A stretch of DNA of 64,000 bases from Paracoccus sp. IB05 (GCF_016405985.1 NZ_JAEFCF010000022.1:24034-88033), one strand, 5' to 3'; numbered from the stretch's first letter, positions 25,500 through 34,344 are shown. Notes: generated from the letters alone by a model not told the origin. A program made the numbers and translations.

Positions 25500-25964
25500 A
25501 TGGCATTCTATAGTCCTGTCCGGGAAAGGGTTGCGGCCCTTGCGCTGAGCGCAGCGCTGGCTCTGCCGGTGATGATCCCAGGCGCGGCCCGGGCCGAAAC
25601 CCAGCGGCTGAGCAGCGGGCCGGATGGCGAGGTCATCTTCGTCACGCCATCGGGGACTATCGGCTGCATCTATATCCCGGCGGGCGGCACCTCGGTCTAT
25701 GAAAGTGCCGATGGTCAGGCCGAACTGCAATGCGACCGGGTCGAGCCGTCCTATGTCACAGTGATCCTTGGCGCGAAAACCAGGGCAAAGCGGATTAATG
25801 AGCCGGGCGAACAGGGCTGTTGTTCGCTCGATCAGCCGCTGGCCTACGGCAACAGCTGGTCGGAGGGGCCCTTTACCTGCCTGTCGTCAAAAACCGGGCT
25901 GACCTGCAGTTCGCGCGCCGGGCACGGGTTCTTCATCAGCAAGGCGAAGATCGAGGCGCATTGA
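25500..25964 (+). CDS. Secreted protein, DUF6636-like
   Basis: About 154 residues. A signal peptide of about 30 residues ends ARAE. The mature part has FVTPSGTIGCIYIPAGGTSVY, LQCDRVEPSY, EQGCCSLDQPLAYG and FTCLSSKTGLTCS, then HGFFISKAKI. The six or so cysteines and the FxTPSGxIGC start resemble the small secreted DUF6636 family of alphaproteobacteria, whose function is unknown. GGAGG at 25490-25494 fixes the start at 25500. The next gene starts two bases after its stop, so this is the first gene of a three-gene secreted-protein operon. Confidence 0.75.
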   Translation: MAFYSPVRERVAALALSAALALPVMIPGAARAETQRLSSGPDGEVIFVTPSGTIGCIYIPAGGTSVYESADGQAELQCDRVEPSYVTVILGAKTRAKRINEPGEQGCCSLDQPLAYGNSWSEGPFTCLSSKTGLTCSSRAGHGFFISKAKIEAH

Positions 25965-25965
25965 T

Positions 25966-26541
25966 ATGAAACGCATCTCTCTGGAAGTGCTGTGCCTCGT
26001 GCTGGCCGCCCTTCCACAGGCAGGCTTTGCGCAGTCACAGGTATTCGAGCTGCCCCGGATCAATGGCACACTGCTCGACTGGTGCTACAATTGGGGCGCT
26101 GAATGTGGCAAACCCGCCGCCGACCGCTTTTGCGTCCTGAACGATTATGCCGAAGCCGTGGATTTCGGCGAAAAGCCAGGGCCGCTCGGCGAGCCGACCA
26201 TGCTGATCAGCGATGGCCGGCTCTGCGAGGCCGATGATTGCAGCACTTTTGAATATATCGCCTGTGAAGGCAGTCCCGGCGCCGTGGCAGACCCCGCACC
26301 AGCTGTCACGACCCGGTTTGAGGCGCCCGCTTTCAACGGGATCAGGCTCGACTGGTGCTATGAATTCGCGGCGCAATGCGGCGAGGCATCGGCGGACCGG
26401 TTCTGCTCCTCCCAGGGCTTTGCCGGGGCCTCGGCCTGGCAGATCGAAGAGAATGTCGGCCACAGCATCACGCTTGCAACCGGCAAGCAATGTGACGCCG
26501 GGAAATGCGACGGCTTCACCTATATCGACTGTACGAAGTGA
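25966..26541 (+). CDS. Secreted cysteine-rich protein with two internal repeats
   Basis: A 191-residue protein with a signal peptide ending GFAQ near residue 22. The mature protein is two copies of a domain of roughly 75 residues. Copy 1 has LLDWCYNWGAECGKPAADRFC and CEADDCSTFEYIAC. Copy 2 has RLDWCYEFAAQCGEASADRFC and CDAGKCDGFTYIDC. The six conserved cysteines per copy could form three disulfides. The family occurs in cyanobacteria and proteobacteria, with no known activity; a carbohydrate- or protein-binding role is a guess. The gene begins two bases after the preceding stop, and the next follows after ten bases with AGGAGG overlapping the stop region. Confidence 0.72.
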   Translation: MKRISLEVLCLVLAALPQAGFAQSQVFELPRINGTLLDWCYNWGAECGKPAADRFCVLNDYAEAVDFGEKPGPLGEPTMLISDGRLCEADDCSTFEYIACEGSPGAVADPAPAVTTRFEAPAFNGIRLDWCYEFAAQCGEASADRFCSSQGFAGASAWQIEENVGHSITLATGKQCDAGKCDGFTYIDCTK

Positions 26542-26551
26542 GGAGGCCGGA

Positions 26552-28594
26552 ATGAACCGCCGTATCCCGACGCTGGCTGGAGTGGCGCTGCTGCTGGCGG
26601 CAGGAGGCGTCAGCCTGTGGCATTACGGGTCACGGACCGCGCCGCCCTCAGCCGAACCTGCGCCGTCCGGGGCGTCGCAGCCCGCGCCGGCAGAGCCGGC
26701 CATGTCGACAGCGCCGCAACCTGCCTCCCTGCCTGCGGCTCCACCTGAACCCCTGCCCGAGACCGACTGGAATGACCCGCTGAACTGGCCGCTGACCGTG
26801 CCGGTTGGCCCGGATGGCAACGCTCTCCCGCCGCGCGCTGACCTTGGCCTGCGCGAGGCGCCGCCGTCGCAAAGCCGGACCTCGGCGCTTTTGAAACTGG
26901 CCCGGGGCCAGCGCGCCGGTGCGGAGCGGCTGATCCTGGCGCGCGGTCCCAGCCCGTCCCCGGGCCCGGTCAGACTGGAGCCGATCGGCCCGGGGACGCA
27001 TCACATGTCGCCCCCGGGTGGTGGCACGGGAAGCGGCTCGAATTACGGCGCTTCACCGGGGGGCGGCAAGAGCTGGGAGAAGGGGTTCCGTGGCGAAGTC
27101 AGCCATGGCGACGGCTCTTATGATATCTGGGACGAGACCGGCCACTGGCATGGCGATGCCGAGCGCGAGGATGGGTCGCGCGACAGCTGGTATCGCGACA
27201 ATGACGGCAATATCGACCGCTTCTTCGATATGGGCGATGGCTGGATGTCGCATTACGATCCGAATGGCGACATCGAGCTGTCTGGCCCGGATGGCTCGCG
27301 CGAGATTGAGCATGCTGATGGGACGCGTGAATCTATCGACCCGGACGGGAACCGCACGATAGATCTCGACCCGGGCGGGAGCTGGCACGGCACCATTGGC
27401 CCGGCAGGCCCTGATGGCGCCGGAAACGGCGGCAAAGGCAGCGCCAGCGGCATTGGTGAGCCACATTTCCTGACCTTTGACGGCACTGGCTTTTCCAGCC
27501 AGGCCGTGGGCGAATTCGTGCTGGCCACGGGGGTCGCAGGCCAGGAGTTGCAGGCCAGGACCCAGCCCTGGAAGGGCAGTCTTTCCGTCAGCGCGATCAC
27601 CGGTTTTGCGATCCGCGCCGGGGGCGTGGTGATCCAGGTGCTCGCAGATGGCAGCCTGCGTATCGATGGCGCCCTGGTCGGGCCGGGCGAGACCCTGCGC
27701 TATGACCTGCCGGATGGCGGCGCGCTTGGTCTCTGGCGCGAAGGCGAGGAGATGAAACATGTGGTGCTGATCTGGCCCGATCTCTCGACGCTCTGGGTCG
27801 ACCGCCACGCGGGATATCTGGATTTTTCAGTGCAATGGCGTCGGGCCGACCCCTCGCGGCGCGGGCTTTTGGGGCTGGAGGACGGCGATGCGGCAAATGA
27901 TCTGACCGGCCGTGACGGCACCGTGGCTCTGGCCGCTGATGCCGCGCAGCTTGCGGGCTTTGTCGATGGCTGGCGGGTGAGCGATGAGGAATCGCTGTTC
28001 TCTTATGCCGATGACGCGGGAACGGCAGATTTCACCGACCTCGGTTTCCCCTATGAGGCGCCGGCGCAAATGGCTGCCGACCTCGCGCAAAGCCTTTGCG
28101 AGGGGGTCAGCCATCCCTTCCTGCATGAGGCCTGCCTGTTCGATGTCGCCGTCACCGGCGAAGAAAGCTTTGTCCGATCCGCGAGCGCGGCAGAGAAACG
28201 GCTGACGATTCTCGCGCCAAAAGACGCGGCATTCGCCCCCGCAGACGGGATCTGCAAGGCAGAGGGCGACGACATCACCACCGCCACCACGCCCGATGGG
28301 GGCACAATCGAGGCGACCACAACCGCTGCCACCCCGCGCCTCTACCGCATTGAAACAAATGGCGGAATTACGGTGATGACACAGGCCGGCATCTCCTGGT
28401 CAGGCGCCTATGCCGAAGGTCTGCCGGGCTATTGCCTCTTTGATGCGACCGGCGCGACGATCATCCCACTCACCCATTCCGGCAGCGATTCCTCGTTCTC
28501 GCGCAATGACCAGGGCGATATCCCGGCCGGCCTCTACTACCTGAAAGTGGTCGGCACAGGCGAGACGCGGCTGAGCGTGGTGACCGGCCCATGA
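26552..28594 (+). CDS. Exported VWD-domain protein with DGS-type repeats
   Basis: About 680 residues. A hydrophobic N-terminal segment (residues 8-25) is a signal anchor or signal peptide, followed by a Pro/Ala-rich linker to residue 75. Residues 175-270 are repetitive acidic strands (DGSYDIWDETGHW, DGSRDSWYRDNDGN, DGSREIEHADGTRE, DPDGNRTIDLDPGG), about 13-17 residues per unit. A von Willebrand factor type D domain begins with GEPHFLTFDG near residue 300 and runs to about 470. The C-terminus (residues 585-680) resembles a beta-sandwich pre-peptidase-like domain (GLYYLKVVGTGE). VWD domains mediate adhesion and assembly in eukaryotes and are sporadic in bacteria. AGGAGG five bases before the ATG secures the start. 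It is the last gene of the secreted-protein operon. Confidence 0.8.
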   Translation: MNRRIPTLAGVALLLAAGGVSLWHYGSRTAPPSAEPAPSGASQPAPAEPAMSTAPQPASLPAAPPEPLPETDWNDPLNWPLTVPVGPDGNALPPRADLGLREAPPSQSRTSALLKLARGQRAGAERLILARGPSPSPGPVRLEPIGPGTHHMSPPGGGTGSGSNYGASPGGGKSWEKGFRGEVSHGDGSYDIWDETGHWHGDAEREDGSRDSWYRDNDGNIDRFFDMGDGWMSHYDPNGDIELSGPDGSREIEHADGTRESIDPDGNRTIDLDPGGSWHGTIGPAGPDGAGNGGKGSASGIGEPHFLTFDGTGFSSQAVGEFVLATGVAGQELQARTQPWKGSLSVSAITGFAIRAGGVVIQVLADGSLRIDGALVGPGETLRYDLPDGGALGLWREGEEMKHVVLIWPDLSTLWVDRHAGYLDFSVQWRRADPSRRGLLGLEDGDAANDLTGRDGTVALAADAAQLAGFVDGWRVSDEESLFSYADDAGTADFTDLGFPYEAPAQMAADLAQSLCEGVSHPFLHEACLFDVAVTGEESFVRSASAAEKRLTILAPKDAAFAPADGICKAEGDDITTATTPDGGTIEATTTAATPRLYRIETNGGITVMTQAGISWSGAYAEGLPGYCLFDATGATIIPLTHSGSDSSFSRNDQGDIPAGLYYLKVVGTGETRLSVVTGP

Positions 28595-29012
28595 GATCCA
28601 TGCTGACAGATCGAAAGACCGAAGCCATGCGCATGACATCCCCGCTTTTCGCCGCTTTCCTTCTCCCCCGGCGCTGTTCGCAGCGCCGGTGAAAGCCGAC
28701 AGGCCGCGCTCGGCCCCATGCCAGGATTTTCACACATATCCGGCATAGCCACGGCATTTCTGGCGATCCAGCACCCTTCGTCGTTTTTCCGGAAAGCCGT
28801 AGCCCGCGTCGGAACCGAAACGAGACAACCCCTCGCTGCCGGGTGGACCCGCGACCATCCCTGTGGCTGCACAGAACCTGTACAAACGCGCCATTCCGCA
28901 CCGGCCTGAGGCAAAGGTCATCAGGCCGGTGTGATGGCAGCAGATCGTCTTTGGACTGGATTCCCAGGGCCTGCCCATGGCATCTGGGGCGCAGATCCTG
29001 GATGTAAGTGCA
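28595..29012. other. Intergenic region, nothing recognised
   Basis: About 420 bases between the VWD-protein gene and the phosphatase gene. No coding sequence with supporting homology was seen in either direction. The phosphatase promoter is expected near the right end but no good match was found. An in-frame ATG at 28977 would extend the phosphatase by 12 residues. Confidence 0.4.
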
Positions 29013-29795
29013 ATGGTGTTTTCCTTTCTGAGACGCTCAGCAGCCCCTGCCCGCCGGCCCGCCTTGCGCGCGGATGAGCGTACGGGCCTGCCGCCGCCTG
29101 GCCCGGCCGAACCGGTCTGCCTTCTGGGCGACCTGCATGGCCGCAGCGATCTGCTGAAGCGGTTTCTGACCCTGCGCGCCGCGCATTTTCAGAATGCCCG
29201 CATCATCTTTCTGGGAGATATGATCGACCGGGGCCCGGACAGCGCCGGCATTCTGAGCCTTGTGCGCGAAGAGGTCGCGAAAGGCGCCGTGGCGCTTTCG
29301 GGAAATCATGAGGCGATGTTTCTCGATTTTCTCGACCAGCCGGAAAAGGGGCTCTCCTGGCTGAAACATGGCGGGGTCGAGATGCTGGCCAGCTATGGGC
29401 TGGAACCCGACCGTCCCGAGGCGCTTTGCGACGGTATCCGGGCCAGGATGGGCGAAGACATGATCGCCTGGCTGCGGGCCCTGCCGCTTTACTGGCAAAG
29501 CGGCACCCTTGCTGCGGCCCATGCCGGGATGGACCCGCAGCGTCCTGTCACTGATCAGGAGCCGCAGGTCCTGCAATGGGGACACCGGGATTTCGGTCGC
29601 ATCCTGCGGCCCGACGGGATCTGGGTCGCACATGGCCATACGGTGATGGACCGTGCCTTTGCCCATGCCGGCCGGATCGCACTGGATACCGGCGCCTATG
29701 CGACCGGGCGGCTGAGTTTCGCGGTGATTGACCCGAACCTGCCCGAAAGCGAACGGCTGATGATCGCCGTCACGCCGCAATCCGCCGGGCCCTGA
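29013..29795 (+). CDS. PPP-family metallophosphatase (Ser/Thr protein phosphatase-like)
   Basis: About 260 residues with the complete PPP signature: GDLHGR near residue 40, GDMIDRGPDS near 75, GNHEAM near 105, a HAGMDP around 178 and HGHTVMD around 205. These residues bind two metals and the phosphate. Bacterial relatives include PrpA/PrpB-type phosphatases and diadenosine tetraphosphatases. ATG at 29013 (MVFSFLRR) is preferred because relatives start with a short basic tract; no start has a strong Shine-Dalgarno. A closely related but damaged copy lies at 56892-57554 in the exopolysaccharide locus. Confidence 0.85.
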   Translation: MVFSFLRRSAAPARRPALRADERTGLPPPGPAEPVCLLGDLHGRSDLLKRFLTLRAAHFQNARIIFLGDMIDRGPDSAGILSLVREEVAKGAVALSGNHEAMFLDFLDQPEKGLSWLKHGGVEMLASYGLEPDRPEALCDGIRARMGEDMIAWLRALPLYWQSGTLAAAHAGMDPQRPVTDQEPQVLQWGHRDFGRILRPDGIWVAHGHTVMDRAFAHAGRIALDTGAYATGRLSFAVIDPNLPESERLMIAVTPQSAGP

Positions 29796-29837
29796 CCGCT
29801 TGCGCAGCCTCAGGGTCCGGCGCTCGGAACCGGCCTC

Positions 29838-31071
29838 TCAATGGCTGTGGCGCGTGACGAAATCGCCACGGGAGCCGCGCAGGAAGGTGAAATCCGCCCC
29901 CGTATCTGCGCCGGTCACGCTGTCGACACAGAGCCGCGCATCCGAGATCCGGGTCGTCGATCCGCGCGCGGTAATCCCCGATCGAGCTGAAGACGAGCGC
30001 CGGGCCGCGATGCTGCATCAGATGCGGACTCGCGGCTGAAGGTTTCAGGATCGCCCGCCCGTCGCCAGGCGCGCAATACCGCGGGCAGACCGCCGGCATA
30101 GCAGAAATTCTCCATCAGATATTTGCCATTCGGGCGCAGGTTCACGATTGTCGGCATCTCGCGGCCCGGATGATCCCAATCCTCAGGCGTCAGATCGACG
30201 CCGACCCGGCCCGCAATGGCCAGCAAATGGATCACCGCATTGGTCGGGCCGCCAAGCGCGCCATTGGCGCGGATCGCATTCTCAAATGCCGGACGGGTCA
30301 GGATATCTGAGGGGCGCAGATCCTCTTTCACCATATCAACGATGCGCCGACCGCTCATCTGCGCAATCACGCGGCGGCCGCTGTCGACGGCGGGGATCGC
30401 GGCAGTCCCGGACAGCGCCATGCCAAGCGCTTCGGCAATCGAGGCCATCATGCTTGCCGTGCCCATCGTATTGCAATGCCCGGCGGAACGCGCGCTGCCG
30501 GCCTCGGTCCCGATGATTTCCTCCTGGGTCATCTCGCCGGCTTTCACCATTTCCGAAAACCGCCAGGCATCGGTGCCGGAGCCGATCTCTTCACCCCGGA
30601 ACCGGCCATTCAGCATCGGCCTGCCCGAAACGACGATGGCGGGAATATTGGCGCTCGCCGCCCCCATCAACAGCGCGGGCGTGGTCGTGTCACAGCCCGC
30701 GAGCAGCACAGCCCCATCCATCGGATTGCCGCGAATGGCCTCTTCGACATCCATCGACACGAGGTTCCTGAACATCATCGCGGTCGGGCGCAGCGAGCTT
30801 TCACCGGTCGAGAGACCGGGACTTCAAAAGGCATGCCGCCCGCCTCATAGACGCCGCGCTTCACCCTCTCGGCTATATCGCGCAGATGCGCGTTGCAGGG
30901 GGTGAATTCCGACCAGGTGCTGCAGATGCCGATGATCGGGCGGCCATCGAATACATCATCGGGCAGGCCCTGATTGCGCATCCGGGAGCGGCAGATATAG
31001 GTGTGTTTCTTGCCAGCCTCGAACCAGTCCTGCAAGCGGAGGCGGCGCGGCCAGGTTGCGGGTTTCGTCAT
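29838..31071 (-). pseudogene. IlvD/Edd-family dehydratase (sugar-acid dehydratase-like), decayed
   Basis: Read leftward from 31071 the sequence has the dehydratase N-terminus (RRLRLQDWFEAGKKHTYIC, GICSTWSEFTPCN). It shifts frame near 30823, then continues with TAMMFRNLVSMDVEEAIRGN, LAGCDTTTPALLMGAAS, GHCNTMGTASMM and GLPAVLRAW. A second shift near 30040 leads to LVFSSIGDYRARIDDPDL. At least 100 residues are then missing before a C-terminal piece, TGADTGADFTFLRG. The cluster cysteines (GCD and GHCNTMGTAS) remain. The pattern fits L-arabinonate or related dehydratases in the IlvD/Edd family, which convert sugar acids to 2-keto-3-deoxy acids. Two frameshifts and a deletion make loss of function certain. 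Confidence 0.85.
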
Positions 31072-31135
31072 GGGAATTATCCTGTGTCGTCAGGGGCCGT
31101 GCCGGGCCAGAGCACCGGCTCAGAATACGCCGGAT

Positions 31136-31255
31136 CAGAGAACGGTGACGCGGGCAATGGCGCCGGATCACGGCAAGCAAAAGATCCGTGTGATCGCGGT
31201 CTGCCCGGGCGGCGTCGACACGTCGCTCTTGCGCAAGAATGCGGCGTCGCACCGG
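31136..31255 (+). pseudogene. Short-chain dehydrogenase C-terminal remnant
   Basis: About 35 codons read TVTRAMAPDHGKQKIRV followed by AVCPGGVDTSLLR. This is the conserved segment after the catalytic YxxxK of SDR enzymes (normally xRVNAVCPGxVDTPLLR). No catalytic motif or coenzyme loop is present nearby. It lies antisense-adjacent to the dehydratase pseudogene and belongs to the same degraded sugar-acid locus. Confidence 0.6.
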
Positions 31256-31302
31256 CCCGAAGATCCCGAAGGCCGCGGGTCTCGCCCCGCGCCTTTTGTC
31301 AT

Positions 31303-32189
31303 TCAGAACAGCGAGATGTTTTCCGGCAGGCCCTGCACGCCAGGCTGCAGCGCGAAAAGGCAGCCCGCCATCTGGTCATCTGCCGCCGTCCCGACCGAGG
31401 CCGATGTGACATAAAGCGTATCAGGCCCCGGCCCGCCAAAACGCACGATGGTCGGGCTGCCGGCCGGCATCCCGATCACCCGGTCAACCTTGCCCTTCGG
31501 CGTGATGTGCAGGACCGCGCCACCACCAAAGCGGCAATTCCACAGGCAGCCATCGGTATCGATGACAGACCCGTCCGGCCAGCCCGGTCCGGCTTTCTCG
31601 ATCAGAACCTCCGGCGGCCCGATCCGCCTGGTTTCGGCATCGAAATCATGGCGCCAGATCACATCGGCGAGTGTATCGGCAAAGCAGAAACTGCGCCCGT
31701 CCGGCGCCCGGCAAAGCCTATTCGGCACCCCGATCCCGCTGCGCTGCGGCGCAACCCCGTCGGGGCTGATCCGGCAGAGCGTGCCATCGGTGCCACCCGC
31801 CTCGAGCTGCTCGCCTTTGGGGCCGACAATCGACCGCATCGAGCCGATCCGGAGCCGCCCCTCGGGATCGCTGCGCCCGTCATTGAGCCGCAGACGCGGC
31901 CAGTCCTCCGGCGTGAACAGGGGCTCTGCCGCTGGCCATCGCCCACCGACCACAACCGCACCTCGCGCCCGGTGGCCACCACGAGGCGGCCGGGGGCTTT
32001 CGTCAGGCTCAGCGCCACGACCGGCGCGTCAAAGCGCCAGCTTTGGACGCGGCGATCCGCAAAACCGATCCGGTGCAGGAGAAACCGGTTGATGTCGCAC
32101 CAGTAAAGCGCATTCTCGGCTGCGGCCCAGGTGACCGCCTCACCGCAGCGCTCGCCCGTGGCGATGACCTCAATTTCGTCTCTGGCCAT
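31303..32189 (-). pseudogene. SMP-30/gluconolactonase-family protein, frameshifted
   Basis: ATG at 32189 with GGAGGAG upstream opens MARDEIEVIATGERCGEAVTW and YWCDINRFLLHRI, the normal SMP-30 start. The frame breaks near 31925 (after SVGDG). The alternative frame continues with PLFTPEDWPRLRLNDGRSDP and GVPNRLCRAPDG, then GPGWPDGSVIDTDGCLWN, ending at 31303. Metal-binding Glu (GEAV), Asn/Asp (NDGRSDP; usually NDG) and Asp (PDGSVID) positions are visible. Such lactonases hydrolyse sugar-1,5/1,4-lactones upstream of sugar-acid dehydratases, matching the neighbouring dehydratase. One base would repair it, but its neighbours are more heavily damaged. Confidence 0.8.
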
Positions 32190-32220
32190 CCGCTCCTCCG
32201 TCAGACTGTTTCGGCTGATT

Positions 32221-32242
32221 TTATAATACAATATGATTATAC
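32221..32242. promoter_or_regulatory. Candidate GntR operator / promoter of the lactonase gene
   Basis: TATAAT-ACAATATG-ATTATA (32222-32241) is an inverted repeat about 30 bases upstream of the lactonase start. On the minus strand it reads GTATAATCATATTGTATTAT. A 22-bp sequence at 33484-33505 matches it at 15 of 22 positions with the shared core ATCATATT. It is AT-rich in otherwise GC-rich DNA and well placed to overlap the -10 region. Confidence 0.5.
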
Positions 32243-32337
32243 AGTCAGTGCCTGAGAAGGCCGCTGCCCGGCCACAGATGGACCGGATCGCCATGCGCCC
32301 AGTAAATATCGAGGATCTGCGCCGCGCGGCGGCGGAT

Positions 32338-32536
32338 GGCGATTTGCGCCGATTTTGTTCTGCTTGGCCGGGCATGGGCCTCCGGCCTTGCCGCTGGTGA
32401 CGAGGCCGGTGTCACGGCGGCGATTGACCTGATCCGGGCCGAGCTGCGCATCTCCATGGGCCTGACAGGTGTAACGGATATTGCAATGCTGAAAGAAGCC
32501 GGTCGCAGCATCATCGACCGGATGGAGGAAAGCTGA
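32338..32536 (+). pseudogene. C-terminal remnant of an FMN-dependent alpha-hydroxyacid dehydrogenase (LldD-like)
   Basis: About 65 residues contain ADFVLLGRAW, AGVTAAIDLIRAELRISMGL and TGVTDIAML. This is the last helix region of L-lactate/glycolate oxidase-type flavoproteins (GADxVLLGRP and LRxxMGLxGVTxL). The FMN and catalytic His segments are absent. A short minus-strand frame at 32245-32340 (ILDIYWAHGDPVHLWPG) abuts it in the opposite orientation and is probably another unidentified gene scrap. Confidence 0.65.
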
Positions 32537-32589
32537 CCCTGGACAAAGTTCTGCTGACCCGCCGGATCGCCTGAAATCAGCGCATCTGA

Positions 32590-33351
32590 TCAGCGCGCCT
32601 GACCGGGATGTTCCATCCTGGTCAGGATCGTCAGCGTATCGGCGTGCGATTCCTCGATCAGCGCACCGCTCAGCTTTTCCGCCGCGACGCCGTCACGTTG
32701 CAAGATCGCCAGCATGACATCCTCTTGCTTTTGCAACGATTTATCGAACATGTCGAAAGAGCTGCGCACCTTCAGCGTCACCGACCAGCGCAGCGTCGCC
32801 GTCAGCGCCGGCACCAATGCGATCAGCGCAGCATTATGCGCGGCGGTGATACAGGCGCCGTGAAAGGCGATATCCGCCTCGAGCCGGTCCTCGCTGTTAT
32901 CCGAGGATTTCATCGTCTCGAGCGCGCGGCGCATCTCGCGTTCGTCCGCCGCGTCATAGCGTGCAGCCGCCAGGCGCACCGTGGCCGGCTCGATCATCCG
33001 CCGCATCTCGAAGAGCGCTGTGATCATTTCGGGGTTCGGCGCGATCTCCATGCACCATTCCAGCACATCGGGATCAAGGATGCTCCACATATGCCGCGCA
33101 TTGACCGTGGCCCCGATCCTCGGCTTTGACGAGATGAAGCCCTTGGCGATCAGGGTGCGCATGCTTTCGCGCAAGGCGGTACGCGAAACCTTGAGCACTT
33201 CGGCAAGCGTCGCCTCATTGGGCAGGATCTCGCCGGGCTGCAGCCTGCCTTCGATGATTTCCAGCGCGAGCTGTCGCGCCACAGTGCCATTCAGCCGCAG
33301 GCCGGAAGCGCCCCTGTGGCCAATGCCGCGCGCGAGTGATTTCAGGTCCAT
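32590..33351 (-). CDS. GntR-family regulator, FCD subfamily
   Basis: A 253-residue regulator that appears intact. The N-terminal winged helix contains GTVARQLALEIIEGRLQPGEILPNE and LAEVLKVSRTALRESMRTL. The C-terminal FCD all-helical domain has LFEMRRMIEPATVRLAA, DIAFHGACITAAHN and the metal/ligand histidines. FCD regulators such as DgoR, UxuR and LldR sense sugar acids or hydroxyacids and repress divergent operons. It sits between the dead lactonase/dehydratase side and the dead ABC transporter side, and two candidate operators flank it. Its former targets are pseudogenes, so its present role is unclear. Confidence 0.88.
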   Translation of the reverse strand: MDLKSLARGIGHRGASGLRLNGTVARQLALEIIEGRLQPGEILPNEATLAEVLKVSRTALRESMRTLIAKGFISSKPRIGATVNARHMWSILDPDVLEWCMEIAPNPEMITALFEMRRMIEPATVRLAAARYDAADEREMRRALETMKSSDNSEDRLEADIAFHGACITAAHNAALIALVPALTATLRWSVTLKVRSSFDMFDKSLQKQEDVMLAILQRDGVAAEKLSGALIEESHADTLTILTRMEHPGQAR

Positions 33352-33483
33352 ATCAATCCTGGAAAATGACTGAGGTAAACGGCGGGGCAGCGGTGTCCGG
33401 GATGGGCATTGTGCAATGGATGCGTCTCGCGGCCCGGTTCATGCGGATTTTCATCGCCCCTCCGGTCTGGTTTGATCTGAATA

Positions 33484-33505
33484 GTCTTATCATATTATTT
33501 ATTAT
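33484..33505. promoter_or_regulatory. Candidate GntR operator upstream of the permease pseudogenes
   Basis: GTCTTATCATATTATTTATTAT lies between the GntR gene start (33351) and the permease start (33574). It shares the ATCATATT core and 15 of 22 bases with the site at 32221-32242 (minus strand). This AT-rich block is the likely promoter/operator of the sugar ABC operon. Confidence 0.45.
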
Positions 33506-33573
33506 CGAGAGCCGCAAACAAGGAGGAAGCGGGGGCCAAAGCCCCGACCGCGCGCGAAATGGGAGGAAATACG

Positions 33574-34344
33574 GTGTCGCGCTTCCCGGCAAACCGGCGT
33601 CTTCAGCGATGCGCCCCCGCGATGATGGTTCCGCCCATCCTCCTCTGCCTGGCGGCGCTGACGCTTTACGCCATTATCGCGAATGTCTGGTTCAGCCTGA
33701 ATGCGATGGATCTGACGCAGCCCTGGAAGACCGGCTTCGTCGGCGCGGATAACTATGTCGATGCTGTCACCCGCCATGCTTTCTTCAAAAGCTCTGGCAT
33801 CATGCTCGCCTTTGCCGGCATCTCGCCGGTGATCCGGCTGGTGCTGGGGACCATTGTGGCGCTGGCGCTGTGGCAGACCATTCGCGGCCACCATCTCTTT
33901 ACCACGATCCTTGTGCTGCCCTTCGGCCTGACGCCGGTGGCGCTGGCGCTGGCCTGGCGGCTTTTGCTGAACCCGGCGGATGGCGGGCTGAACCAGATGC
34001 TGGGCCTGATCGCGCTGCCGAAAGAGCCGTTCGAGGCCGCCGCGATGGAAGGCGCCGATTGCCGCCAGCGCATCCGCTATATCGCGCTGCCGATGCTGAA
34101 GCCGCTGATCCTTGTCGTGATCCTGTTCCGCCTGATCGACCTCTTTCGCGCCTTTGACACGATCTGGGTGATCACCGGCGGCGGCCCGGGCAATGCGACC
34201 GAGACCTTCAATATGCTGCTTTATCGCATCGCCTTTCAGAACCTGAATTTCGGCCAGTCCTCGGCCCTCGCCATCCTCATGCCGGTGCTGATCATCTTCT
34301 GCACCCAGTCCTTCCTGAAACGCCTGATCCGGACGATGCGCTGA
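33574..34344 (+). pseudogene. Sugar ABC transporter permease 1 with internal deletion
   Basis: About 256 codons, open throughout. PPILLCLAALTLYAIIANVWFS and TGFVGADNY are the family N-terminus. The coupling motif reads EAAAMEGADCRQRIRYIALPML. Between LNQMLGLI and ALPKEPFEAAA (around 34010) about 40 residues, including a transmembrane helix, are missing compared with UgpA/MalF-type permeases (about 290-300 residues). The coupling motif is thus joined directly to a periplasmic loop. The frame is kept but the topology is broken. GTG at 33574 with GGAGG seven bases upstream is the likely start. It is the first gene of a decayed sugar ABC operon, and the next ATG overlaps its stop. Confidence 0.7.

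Noticed and set aside
30886..32106. A 406-codon plus-strand frame across the dehydratase and lactonase remnants
   Set aside because: It mostly runs antisense to the two pseudogenes, and its sequence lacks any family resemblance apart from the short SDR scrap, which lies in another frame.
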